From: an uncultured Erythrobacter sp.
GTDB lineage: Bacteria; Pseudomonadota; Alphaproteobacteria; Sphingomonadales; Sphingomonadaceae
Assembly: GCF_947492365.1 (NCBI RefSeq)
Contig: NZ_CANLMB010000002.1
Coordinates: 310,001 to 374,000 of the forward strand
Length of the DNA: 64,000 bases
Direction: 5' to 3'
Shown piece by piece: positions 46,243-54,228 of this stretch. The position numbers were made by a program, and so were the translations under genes. The notes under the pieces are model-generated. The model was not told the DNA's origin. It saw only the letters and a list, made by a program, of their open reading frames with translations, and made no database searches. Every line of letters starts with the position of its first letter. Position 1 is the stretch's first letter.

Positions 46243-47646
46243 ATGAACAAGCAGACCGGGCAACTTCTTGAAGGTGCCCAAGCAGACAATGTTGACCACA
46301 AGGTCGCGCCCTCGCTGGAGCGGCGGCGTCTGCGCGCCTATGCGGCGCTCTTGCTGGTCGATGCACTCGTGTTGCATCTCGCCTTTGCGCTGGCTGGCCT
46401 GCTTTATGAAGGGCTGTGGTGGTATCCGCGCAATATGCTCGCCATTCAGACGATGCTGCCGGTGTTCTTCACCATTGCGCTTTACAACCGGACTTATGGT
46501 GCAAAGTCGCTGGGCGACTGGATGTTCGCGTCAAGACAGGCGTTGACCGCTCTGTTGCTCTCGGCAGCCTTGCTCAACTTCGTGGCATTCTACACCAAGT
46601 CAAACGCACAGTTCAGCCGTGTTTCTGTGACATTGGGTCTGATCCTGTCGGGCGTCGCGATCGTCGCTGTGCGGCGTTTGATGCCAATCGCGATCAACAA
46701 GTTTTGGGGCGGTCGCACGCAAAACAGCCTGATTATCAAGGATGGCGGTCCCGATTTCGAGCTGGATAATTCGCTCTCGATTTCGGCAGACGAATTCGAG
46801 CTCGATCCCACCAGCCACGATCCCTACATGTTCGACCGGCTGGGCAAGCTGCTGCAAAATCAGGACAAGGTGGTTATCTCGACTCCAAGGGAGCGGCGCG
46901 AGGAGTGGGCGTTCCTGCTCAAATCTGCGGGCGTCTATGGCGAGATTGTCAGCGAGCCAGCGCATGTCCTGGGCACGGTTGGCGTGCACCGCTATGAACA
47001 GCAGGGTCGCACAACTTTGGTCGTATCGACCGGCCCGTTGGGGCTGCGCTCGCGGATTTCGAAGCGCCTGTTCGACATTGTGCTTGCAGGCGGCGCGCTG
47101 GTGCTGCTCTCTCCAGTCTTCCTTTACGCTGCCTTGCGTATCAAGCTGGAGGATGGCGGTCCGATCCTGTTCGTTCAGCAGCGCGTGGGCCGCGGAAACA
47201 AGTTCTTCAATATGCTCAAATTCCGCTCGATGAAGATGGGCAAAAACGACGCCAAGGGCGACCGTTCGACAGGGCGCGAAGACGACCGCATCACCAAAGT
47301 CGGCGGAATGATCCGCCGCACCAGCATCGACGAGCTGCCGCAGCTCATCAATGTGCTGCGCGGAGATATGTCGATCGTCGGCCCGCGTCCGCATGCTTTG
47401 GGCAGCCGCGCGAACAACAAGTATTTCTGGGAAGTCGACGCGCAATACTGGCAGCGTCATTGCCTCAAGCCCGGCCTTACCGGCCTTGCGCAAGTGCGCG
47501 GCCATCGCGGCGCGACCGAGCAAGAGAAAGACTTGACTGACCGGCTCCAGTCGGACCTTGAATATATCTCCGGCTGGTCGCTGCGGCGCGATCTCGAGAT
47601 CGTGTTCCGTACCGTTTTCGTGCTGAAGCACGATAACGCGTTTTAG
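46243..47646 (+). CDS. Polyprenyl-phosphate sugar-1-phosphate transferase (WcaJ/GumD-like)
   Basis: This enzyme attaches the first sugar phosphate to the lipid carrier for exopolysaccharide. The 467-residue product has four to five N-terminal helices (about 30-150), a cytoplasmic linker and the bacterial sugar transferase domain from about 270: KRLFDIVLAGGALVLLSPVF, KFRSM and the signature IDELPQLINVLRGDMSIVGP. The C-terminus KHDNAF is typical. Its sugar is not predictable. The exopolysaccharide-related glycosyltransferase at the window's right edge may work in the same pathway. Confidence 0.92.
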   Translation: MNKQTGQLLEGAQADNVDHKVAPSLERRRLRAYAALLLVDALVLHLAFALAGLLYEGLWWYPRNMLAIQTMLPVFFTIALYNRTYGAKSLGDWMFASRQALTALLLSAALLNFVAFYTKSNAQFSRVSVTLGLILSGVAIVAVRRLMPIAINKFWGGRTQNSLIIKDGGPDFELDNSLSISADEFELDPTSHDPYMFDRLGKLLQNQDKVVISTPRERREEWAFLLKSAGVYGEIVSEPAHVLGTVGVHRYEQQGRTTLVVSTGPLGLRSRISKRLFDIVLAGGALVLLSPVFLYAALRIKLEDGGPILFVQQRVGRGNKFFNMLKFRSMKMGKNDAKGDRSTGREDDRITKVGGMIRRTSIDELPQLINVLRGDMSIVGPRPHALGSRANNKYFWEVDAQYWQRHCLKPGLTGLAQVRGHRGATEQEKDLTDRLQSDLEYISGWSLRRDLEIVFRTVFVLKHDNAF

Positions 47647-47665
47647 TATTTGTTTGTTTGTTTTT

Positions 47666-47758
47666 CGCACCCACCTCCGTGGGTGCGTCCTCGCTAGACG
47701 CGCGGCAAGCCGCGCCCGCTGCGGGCGGGCGGTCGCCCTTGCGGCTGCTAAGCAGCCG
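47666..47758. repeat. Cluster of adjoining GC-rich hairpins
   Basis: Within 93 bases: CGCACCCAC/GTGGGTGCG (47666-47687), GCGCGGC/GCCGCGC (47700-47715), GCCCG/CGGGC (47714-47726) and CGGCTGC/GCAGCCG (47742-47758). All have loops of two to four bases. Stems laid end to end like this are typical of intergenic repeat elements. Between convergent genes they could also act as terminators, but no T-run follows. Confidence 0.6.
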
Positions 47759-47794
47759 TACTCCGCGACACGTTAGCTAGCTGGCACCAAGCAT

Positions 47795-47951
47795 CAGGGT
47801 GCAAGGCAGATGGCTGGGAATGGTTGCGAGCCAAAGGCGAGCCAGCGCGCGACCGCGCGCCGCCGCTCCTGCGGCCCTAAGCGCTCAGGGCCAAGCGGCC
47901 CGGACGGGCCGCGCCCGGCGTCTGAGGGCGCAACAAACATACTGCACCCTG
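47795..47951. ncRNA. Candidate structured RNA or repeat element
   Basis: CAGGGTGCA (47795-47803) is complementary to TGCACCCTG (47943-47951), enclosing 139 bases. A second, inner pairing GTTGCG/CGCAAC nests inside it, and GGCCCT/AGGGCC plus GCGGCCC/GGGCCGC form local hairpins. The nested long-range design is RNA-like, but I find no signature of tmRNA, 6S, SRP or RNase P RNA. The region 47759-48009 otherwise has no gene. Confidence 0.35.
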
Positions 47952-48009
47952 GTCCCAACCTACCGGTGTTTCCCCAAGGCCCCTCGCGCCAAGGGAGCAA
48001 CCCCTAACC

Positions 48010-48558
48010 CTACTCACCACCCGAAACGCTGAAAGTCCCGCGCACGCGGCCGTCCGATCCCTCGGTGCCCGGTGTGCCGCCGCTGGAGCGGCCATCAACC
48101 GTTGAACGCCCGCTGGCGAGGTCAATCACCAGCCTTCCGCCGCTGAGCGTGTCGCCGCCGCGGCTGAGACTGACATTGCCGGCCATGGTGATGATCCGGC
48201 GGCCAAAGTCATAGACAGCGACATCGCCGCTCGCGCGTTCATTGCCGCGTGTCACGACCACGCCGCCATTGGCGGTGATGCGCTCGATATCGAGTGATCC
48301 GTCATCGGAATAGTTGGCGAGCATCCTGTTCGAGCGCACTGTCAGGCCCGATTGGTTGACCACGACTCCGCCGGTCAGCACCACGCGGTTCGCACGGTCA
48401 TCAAGCGCGATATTGCCCGCATCGAACGTCACCGGCGCATTGGTATTGTGCGCGGAAATCGCCTGCGCCTCGGCTTCCATCTCGCTCGTCACGATTGCGG
48501 TGAGCGCGAAGCCTCCGACCGCCCAAAGCGCTGCGATTGTGGCCAATTTCTTCATCAC
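48010..48558 (-). CDS. lptA: LptA lipopolysaccharide transport protein
   Basis: LptA is the periplasmic bridge for lipopolysaccharide transport. The 182-residue product has a signal segment (about 8-30) and the OstA fold: repeated strands in FDAGNIALDDRANRVVLTGG and IERITANGGVVVTRGNERASG. The C-terminal tail is Gly/Ser-rich. Its ATG overlaps the stop of lptC (ATGA), so the two are translated together. Confidence 0.9.
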   Translation of the reverse strand: MMKKLATIAALWAVGGFALTAIVTSEMEAEAQAISAHNTNAPVTFDAGNIALDDRANRVVLTGGVVVNQSGLTVRSNRMLANYSDDGSLDIERITANGGVVVTRGNERASGDVAVYDFGRRIITMAGNVSLSRGGDTLSGGRLVIDLASGRSTVDGRSSGGTPGTEGSDGRVRGTFSVSGGE

Positions 48559-49220
48559 GGCATCCTCAACTGGCCCGGGATCAGCGTCAACCGGGCATTG
48601 CCATCCAGAGTAATCCTGCGCGCATCGACATCGGTGCGCATTGTGTCGGCAGAGAATGTCCCCGCCGGTATTGCGCCTTCGACCCTGCCTTCGCCAAGCA
48701 TCAGACGATTGTCGAGGTCGAAACTGACCCCGCTCGCGGTCATTTCATAGCCATCGGCGGTGCGCAGCCGCAGCTCGCCATTCACAGCGACGATATCGGC
48801 GTCGATGTCATAGACGCCTCCCGGAGCAGAAAGCTGCGCGGGACCGTCTTCAAGCAGCAATTGCGCCATCAGATCCTCCATCCGCACCTTGCCTTCCGCG
48901 CTCGACCGCTGAACCGCTTCGCCTGCAGTCAGAGAGAAAGGACGGCCAATAGCGTCTCGCCCGCGATACATGGCATTGTCGACGCTCAGCCGTTCGTCGA
49001 TCACGTCGACTTCATTGCGGTCGAGCAGGAAACTGACCTCGCCGCGCGGGGAAAGCGGTGTGATGACCATCAATGCGGCCAGCACGCCCACGCCCATCGG
49101 CAACACGCGCGCAAGGAAGCCGACAAGCTTGTCGTGGCTTCCGCCCGGCGCGGCAAAGTGCTGACGCTTGTTGCGCAGTTCCTTTGCTTCGCTGGTTTCG
49201 ATGCGGCGCTTGATGACCAT
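48555..49220 (-). CDS. lptC: LptC, LPS export protein
   Basis: LptC links the inner-membrane ABC exporter to LptA. The 221-residue product has a cytoplasmic N-terminus, one membrane helix (about 36-56) and a periplasmic OstA-like domain with YRGRDAIGRPFSLTAGEAV and YDIDADIVAVNGELRLRTADG. It is coupled to lptA. RNase D lies 24 bases upstream on the same strand and may share the promoter. Confidence 0.9.
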   Translation of the reverse strand: MVIKRRIETSEAKELRNKRQHFAAPGGSHDKLVGFLARVLPMGVGVLAALMVITPLSPRGEVSFLLDRNEVDVIDERLSVDNAMYRGRDAIGRPFSLTAGEAVQRSSAEGKVRMEDLMAQLLLEDGPAQLSAPGGVYDIDADIVAVNGELRLRTADGYEMTASGVSFDLDNRLMLGEGRVEGAIPAGTFSADTMRTDVDARRITLDGNARLTLIPGQLRMP

Positions 49221-49244
49221 GATCCTGTCTTCTCCGCCCCTGCC

Positions 49245-49880
49245 CTAGGCGTAGAAACCTTCATTGTGGCTGAATATGTCACGTCCGTCCCAACCGGCTA
49301 TATCCAGCAACGCACGGGTCGGCAGGAAGTCAAAGCAGGATTGCGCCAGCTCGGTGCGCCCTTCGCGCTCCAGCCGCACGGCCAGCTCATCGCGCAGCCG
49401 GTGGAGGAAGCGCACATCCGACGCAGCGTAATCGCGCTGCGCATCGTTGATGTCGGGCCCGCCCCAATCGCTCGACTGCTGCTGCTTTGACATGCTCTCG
49501 TTGAGCAGTTCATCGGTCAGGTTTTTGAGGCCATGCCGGTCGGTGTAAGTGCGCACCAGCTTGCTCGCGATCTTGGTGCAGAACACCGGCGCGGCCATCA
49601 CGCCCAGATAATACTGGATCGCCGCCAGATCGAAACGCGCGAAGTGGTAAAGCTTCAGCCTGCTCTCATCCGCCAGCAAAGCGGTCAGGTTGGGCGCTTC
49701 ATAGGTGCTGCCAGGCGAAAAGCGCACAAGGTGCTCGTCGCCCGAACCATCGCTGATCTGGACCACGCAAAGCCGGTCGCGGTGAGTGATGAGACCCATG
49801 GTCTCGGTGTCGACCGCAAGCGGGGCGGTGCCTTGCAGCACGCCTTCGGGCAGGTCTTCTTCGTGGAAATGGACTGTCAT
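49245..49880 (-). CDS. Ribonuclease D-like 3'-5' exonuclease
   Basis: This DEDD-family exonuclease trims RNA 3' ends. The 211-residue product has Exo I DTETMG (D24, E26), Exo II YHFARFDLAAI and Exo III YAASDVRFLH; it lacks the HRDC domain of full-length RNase D, as is common in alphaproteobacterial forms. Located directly upstream of lptC and divergent from ung. Confidence 0.9.
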   Translation of the reverse strand: MTVHFHEEDLPEGVLQGTAPLAVDTETMGLITHRDRLCVVQISDGSGDEHLVRFSPGSTYEAPNLTALLADESRLKLYHFARFDLAAIQYYLGVMAAPVFCTKIASKLVRTYTDRHGLKNLTDELLNESMSKQQQSSDWGGPDINDAQRDYAASDVRFLHRLRDELAVRLEREGRTELAQSCFDFLPTRALLDIAGWDGRDIFSHNEGFYA

Positions 49881-49963
49881 TGCCTCAAGCCATTACGCCG
49901 ATTGGGGATAGAGGGAAAGAGGTCTCTCGCGTGGAATGCTCCTTGAGGTGTAGCCTCGCTTGC

Positions 49964-50650
49964 ATGGCAAGCGACGACATCCCTGAAAGCTGGCGCGCGG
50001 CGCTTGAACCCGCTCTGGATACTCCGGAAGCGCGCAAGCTGGGCGGCTGGCTGCGCGCAGAGGAGGCGGCGGGCAAGGTGATCTATCCACCGCGCGGGAG
50101 CCGCCTTGCCGCGCTCGCCGAAACGCCGCTTGATCAGGTGAAGGTCGTGATACTGGGGCAGGATCCCTATCACGGTCCAGGTCAAGCGCATGGCCTGAGC
50201 TTCTCGGTGCAGGACGGGGTCAAGCAGCCGCCGTCGCTGGTCAATATCTTCAAGGAACTGGAGGGTGATCTGGGCATTCCCCGCCCCGCGACCGGCAATC
50301 TTACGCCGTGGACGCGCCAAGGCGTGCTGCTGCTCAACAACACGCTGACAGTCGAGGCGGGGCAGGCGGGCAGCCATGCGGGGCGCGGTTGGGACGCGAT
50401 CACCGACGCGGCTGTCGAGGCGGTTGCATCGACGGGCGAGCCGACCGTCTTCGTGCTGTGGGGCAGCCATGCGAAGAAGAAGGCGGGACGGGTGCCAAGC
50501 CTTGGCAAAGGCGCGCGTCATCTGGTGCTGACTTCGGTCCACCCAAGCCCGCTGTCGGCGCATTCGGGCTTTTTCGGTTCGAAGCCTTTCAGTCAGGCCA
50601 ATGCTTTTTTGCAGGCGCAGGGGCGCGGTGTGATAGACTGGAGCCTATGA
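49964..50650 (+). CDS. ung: Uracil-DNA glycosylase (family 1)
   Basis: Ung removes uracil from DNA. The 228-residue product has the catalytic Asp in GQDPYHG (D67) and the Leu-loop HPSPLSAHSGFFG (H193). The frame extends to 49880, but the chosen ATG at 49964 gives a standard N-terminus. Its stop overlaps the DksA-like gene by four bases (ATGA). Confidence 0.95.
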   Translation: MASDDIPESWRAALEPALDTPEARKLGGWLRAEEAAGKVIYPPRGSRLAALAETPLDQVKVVILGQDPYHGPGQAHGLSFSVQDGVKQPPSLVNIFKELEGDLGIPRPATGNLTPWTRQGVLLLNNTLTVEAGQAGSHAGRGWDAITDAAVEAVASTGEPTVFVLWGSHAKKKAGRVPSLGKGARHLVLTSVHPSPLSAHSGFFGSKPFSQANAFLQAQGRGVIDWSL

Positions 50651-50982
50651 CCGAGGATGAAGCCCGCAAAGCCCTGATCGCGCGCGCGGCGCAGCTGGAT
50701 GAGGAAGACCGATCCAACAGCGACGCGCGCGATCCAGTGACGCTCCAGCAAGACAGCGTCGGCAGGCTCAGCCGCATGGACGCGATGCAGCAACAGGCGA
50801 TGGCGCAAGCAACAGAGCGCCGCCGTCAGGCCGAGCGCAGCCGGATCAAAGCGGCGCTGGCACGGCTCGACGAAGGCGAATGGGGTTATTGCGGCACTTG
50901 CGGCGAGGACATTGCGCCCAAACGGCTGGAGCACGATCCAAGCGTTGGAACGTGTGTGAAATGTGCAAGCGGTGCTTCGTGA
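50647..50982 (+). CDS. DksA/TraR C4 zinc-finger protein
   Basis: The 111-residue protein has a long Glu/Arg/Gln-rich helix (about 1-75) and a C4 zinc finger (C82, C85, C103, C106) as in DksA-like transcription factors. It is shorter than DksA (151) and lacks the coiled-coil tip acid residues, so RNA polymerase binding is uncertain. Translationally coupled to ung. Confidence 0.88.
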   Translation: MTEDEARKALIARAAQLDEEDRSNSDARDPVTLQQDSVGRLSRMDAMQQQAMAQATERRRQAERSRIKAALARLDEGEWGYCGTCGEDIAPKRLEHDPSVGTCVKCASGAS

Positions 50983-51007
50983 GCCTGACGATACGGGGAG
51001 AGGAATG

Positions 51008-52240
51008 ATGCCCAGATTGTCACGCAGGAACCTGCTGGCCATTGGCGCAGTGAGCCCTCTTGTTGCGGCTTGTGGCTCCACCGGCTCGGGCGAGAAACGC
51101 CATGTCGCGGTTATTGGCGCGGGGATCATCGGTGCTTCGATTGCCTACCATCTGGCCAAGGGCGGCGCGCAGGTGACGGTGATCGAGCGGCATGACATCG
51201 CAACCCGCGCCAGTCGCGGCACGTTCGCCTGGCTCAACGCCACCTGGGCCAAGCAGCCGCGAAACTATCACCGCTTGAACCAACTCGGCCTCGCTGCGTG
51301 GCAGGAGCTGGAAGCGGAGATTGGCATTCCGATCAAATGGGGCGGCTCGCTCGAATGGTTTGGCGGAGCCGAGCGGCAGGAATTGCTTGGCGCGCAGATT
51401 GCCGAGCAGGCCGAATGGGGCGAACCCGCGCGGATGATTGGGCCGCAGGAGCTGGCTTCGCTCGAACCGCAGGTTGTATTTGGGGGCGCGCAGTCGGTTG
51501 CCTATTCCCCCAATGACGGCGCGCTTGATCCGGTGCTGGCAGCGCGGACCTTGCTGAACGAGGCACAGGCGCTGGGCGCGGTCCTCAAGACCAATTGTGC
51601 GGTGACCGGCGCTCGGGCGGGATCCATGGGCGCCGAAGCGGTGCTTGAGACAGATCAGGGTGATCTGGAGGTGGATTCCTACGTTCTTGCGACCGGGGCC
51701 GATCCCGAGGCGACGCAGGCGCTTGCTGGGATCGACATTCCTCAGCGCTCAACACCCGGTGTGATCGTCGTGACCCAGCCTATGGCGCCGATGTTGGGCC
51801 GCATTCTGGTCGCCCCCGGCGTGCATGTTCACCAGCGGCTCGACGGGCGCGTGGTGCTGGGCGAGCAGGACGGAGCGCCGCAGAACGAAGCTCATGCCGC
51901 GCGCCTTGCAGACCGGCCTAACGCCTTCCCCACGCGCGCATTGGCCGAAGAACATGCTGCGCGCATCCTAGCTATTGCACAGGCGTATTTGCCTGCTTTG
52001 GCGGATGCAGCGACCGAGGACGTCTTTATCGGCTGGCGGCCCCTGCCGCTGGACGGCCATCCGGTGATGGGTTTCTCGCCCCAGCGCCCCAAAGCCTATC
52101 TTGCGATCACGCATAGCGGCGTTTCGCTCGCGCCAATTCTGGGCCGGTTGGCAGCACAGGAGTTGCTTGAAGAGACCACCGCCTCCATGCTCGAACCTTA
52201 CCGGCCTGACCGCGCATTCGAGGAGGTTCGCCGCTATTAG
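51008..52240 (+). CDS. FAD-dependent DAO-family oxidoreductase, exported lipoprotein
   Basis: This flavoprotein oxidises an amine or amino acid. The 410-residue protein has a Tat/lipoprotein signal (SRRNLLAIG then lipobox ending at C22), FAD-binding GAGIIG at 37-42, and the C-terminal VFIGWRPLPLDGHPVMGF motif of the DAO family. Exported DAO-family lipoproteins are less common than cytosolic ones. ATG 51008 has AGAGG at good spacing. The end is followed by an overlap with the esterase gene. Confidence 0.88.
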   Translation: MPRLSRRNLLAIGAVSPLVAACGSTGSGEKRHVAVIGAGIIGASIAYHLAKGGAQVTVIERHDIATRASRGTFAWLNATWAKQPRNYHRLNQLGLAAWQELEAEIGIPIKWGGSLEWFGGAERQELLGAQIAEQAEWGEPARMIGPQELASLEPQVVFGGAQSVAYSPNDGALDPVLAARTLLNEAQALGAVLKTNCAVTGARAGSMGAEAVLETDQGDLEVDSYVLATGADPEATQALAGIDIPQRSTPGVIVVTQPMAPMLGRILVAPGVHVHQRLDGRVVLGEQDGAPQNEAHAARLADRPNAFPTRALAEEHAARILAIAQAYLPALADAATEDVFIGWRPLPLDGHPVMGFSPQRPKAYLAITHSGVSLAPILGRLAAQELLEETTASMLEPYRPDRAFEEVRRY

Positions 52241-53021
52241 CCGTCTTGTTGCCCTACTTATCGCATTGGCTTTCCCGCAGCCGCTAATGGCCGACGAGGA
52301 GCCGCCAAGCGAGCCGATCACAATCGGCACGTCTTACACGCTCGAAACCCACGGGGCCGAGCGGCGGGTGAATGTCATCCTCCCGCGCGATTACGAGGCC
52401 GGGACGCGCGAATACCCTATCCTGCTGGTGCTCGATGGCGGGATGGATCAGGATCTGTTCCTGACGCTGGGCCTGTCGCGCTGGAACCAGCTGTGGGGGC
52501 GCAGCGAGGCGGTGATCTTTGTCGGGATCGAGACGGTTGATCGCCAGCGCGAGCTGCTGCCGCCGACGAGCGACTTGGACGAACAGACGCGCTACCCCAG
52601 CGCCGGTGAAAGCACCGCATTTCGCGCATGGCTCACCGAAACAGTCGTGGCTCTATTACGCGAAAACTACCGCAGCGACGGCCGGTTCATTCTCGCAGGC
52701 GAGAGCGCGGCGGGGCATTTCGTTGCCGAAACATGGGCGCTGCACCCCGACCTGTTTGACGGATACGCGGCTATCTCCCCAAGCCTGCAATGGTCCGGCC
52801 AAGCCTTGGCTACCCGGTTTGAGCAGATGGACAGCCGCACCCGCCCGCCGCTCTACATCTCGCTCGCCGATGAAGGCGGGGCGACCGAAGAGGGGATCGA
52901 GCGTCTCGTGGCAAAGGCGGGCGAGAATCTCTGCTTCTCCGACCGGCGCGAGGAGCTGGTCCACGCTAATGCCCTGCACGGCCTGCTGCCCGAAGCGCTG
53001 CAATTCCTGCTGCCAACCTAG
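52236..53021 (+). CDS. Exported esterase (IroE/Fes-like), apparently with ATT start codon
   Basis: The 261-residue alpha/beta hydrolase has a short signal peptide (SRLVALLIALAFPQPLMA), a GESAAGH nucleophile elbow (Ser about 157), LDGGMDQD near 65-72 and a C-terminal His (HANALHG). It resembles esterases such as IroE. No ATG, GTG or TTG is at the start of the signal peptide; the codon there is ATT (52236-52238), 8-9 bases after AGGAGG. The nearest in-frame TTG (52266) and ATG (52287) would cut off the signal peptide. The first five bases overlap the stop of the DAO gene. Confidence 0.8.
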   Translation: MSRLVALLIALAFPQPLMADEEPPSEPITIGTSYTLETHGAERRVNVILPRDYEAGTREYPILLVLDGGMDQDLFLTLGLSRWNQLWGRSEAVIFVGIETVDRQRELLPPTSDLDEQTRYPSAGESTAFRAWLTETVVALLRENYRSDGRFILAGESAAGHFVAETWALHPDLFDGYAAISPSLQWSGQALATRFEQMDSRTRPPLYISLADEGGATEEGIERLVAKAGENLCFSDRREELVHANALHGLLPEALQFLLPT

Positions 53022-53081
53022 GCAGATTGGCTCGAGGAATACGGGCTGGGCCTGCGCTGCAACAATCTGGCCTCGTAACGG

Positions 53082-54158
53082 CTAGGGCAGTCCGTCCTTG
53101 AACACGTTGATGGCCTTGCCGAAGGGCAGATGGTTGCCCGTGTTAAAGCCGGATGGGGCGGGCCCGTCATCTTGCCACAAGAGCTCAGCGCCTTCGTGGG
53201 GCAATAGAGCTTTGACCTTGGCCTGATCCGCGCTGCCCAGTTCAGCAAAGCGGCGGCGCAGCTCCTCAAGGCACCAAACGCGATATCGGGAGGTGGCGAT
53301 GCTTCGATATTGGCAATCCTGCACTACCATATCAAACCGGTCCTCACCTGCACCAAATGCTGCCGCATTGGCCGACAATTGTGCCAGGTGGGTTTCGCAG
53401 ATTTCCTTGAGCAGCGGCGCGACATCCTCCGGGATTTCCGTAACAAACACCGGATTGTCGCAATCTTTGGCGAGCCACATCCTCGCGGCCCATTCATAGA
53501 CCAGCGGCGCGGTGTTGCGCATGATGTCTTGCGGTGTGGGATCCTGCCCGAAATGACGAAGCATCGGCCCCATCAATCCGAAATCGGCGATGGAAGGCGC
53601 ATTGCCCAAGAGAAACGGCCGGTTTTCCAGCATCGCGCTCATTGCTGCCAATGCGCTGGCATAACCGTGCTCGATATGGGCGCGCGTTGCCTCGTTCCCG
53701 CCGTCGCGGTGAATGTAATGGTTCACTTGTCTGCGCGTGATCATCCGCTTTCTCAAGAAGCGCGGAAGGCGCAAATGGCCGGTTAGCTCATCGGTCAGGA
53801 CGCTTGCGGCATATTCCCGGTCATGGCGGTACCACCATCTGTAGAACATCGCCGGACGCCACAGATATTCGTCTGCATAATCCTCGATCAGAAAGGCGAT
53901 GAAGCGCACCACCGGATCGGAGGGAAGGATCGGTCTGGCGGCATGTGCGCTTTCCAGATGACACAGGATCGGCGTGGTGTCCGACATCCATGTGCCATCA
54001 TCATCGACGATCGGCATTTGCACCGCGCCGACTTTCTCTTTGAGCATCTCCGCCTTGTCATAGGGCGTGGGCAACAGCTCGTAGCCTATGCCCTTGTAGC
54101 GCAGATAGGTTTCGAGTTTCCCGGTGTAATAGGAAATCCGCGATCCGTAGACTTTCAT
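53082..54158 (-). CDS. Glutathione S-transferase-like protein with C-terminal extension
   Basis: The 358-residue protein begins with a GST N-terminal thioredoxin-like domain (KVYGSRISYYTGKLETYL, PIVDDDGTWMSDTTPIL with the cis-Pro), then a GST C-terminal helical domain (about 90-240). The last 100 residues are not standard GST and include the conserved-looking CQYRSIATSRYRVWCLEELRR. ATG 54158 has a GGGAG site. The substrate is unknown. Confidence 0.85.
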   Translation of the reverse strand: MKVYGSRISYYTGKLETYLRYKGIGYELLPTPYDKAEMLKEKVGAVQMPIVDDDGTWMSDTTPILCHLESAHAARPILPSDPVVRFIAFLIEDYADEYLWRPAMFYRWWYRHDREYAASVLTDELTGHLRLPRFLRKRMITRRQVNHYIHRDGGNEATRAHIEHGYASALAAMSAMLENRPFLLGNAPSIADFGLMGPMLRHFGQDPTPQDIMRNTAPLVYEWAARMWLAKDCDNPVFVTEIPEDVAPLLKEICETHLAQLSANAAAFGAGEDRFDMVVQDCQYRSIATSRYRVWCLEELRRRFAELGSADQAKVKALLPHEGAELLWQDDGPAPSGFNTGNHLPFGKAINVFKDGLP

Positions 54159-54228
54159 AATCACTCCCTCATGCTTGCGTAGAGCACGCGGAGAGCAAAT
54201 CAAAACGAAGTGTTCAGAAGACCGGTCG

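Noticed and set aside
47795..47951. SRP 4.5S, 6S, tmRNA or RNase P RNA gene
   Set aside because: None of their conserved core sequences (such as the GGAAGCAG tetraloop region of SRP RNA or the RNase P GAGGAAAGTCC) is present; kept only as an unidentified structured candidate.
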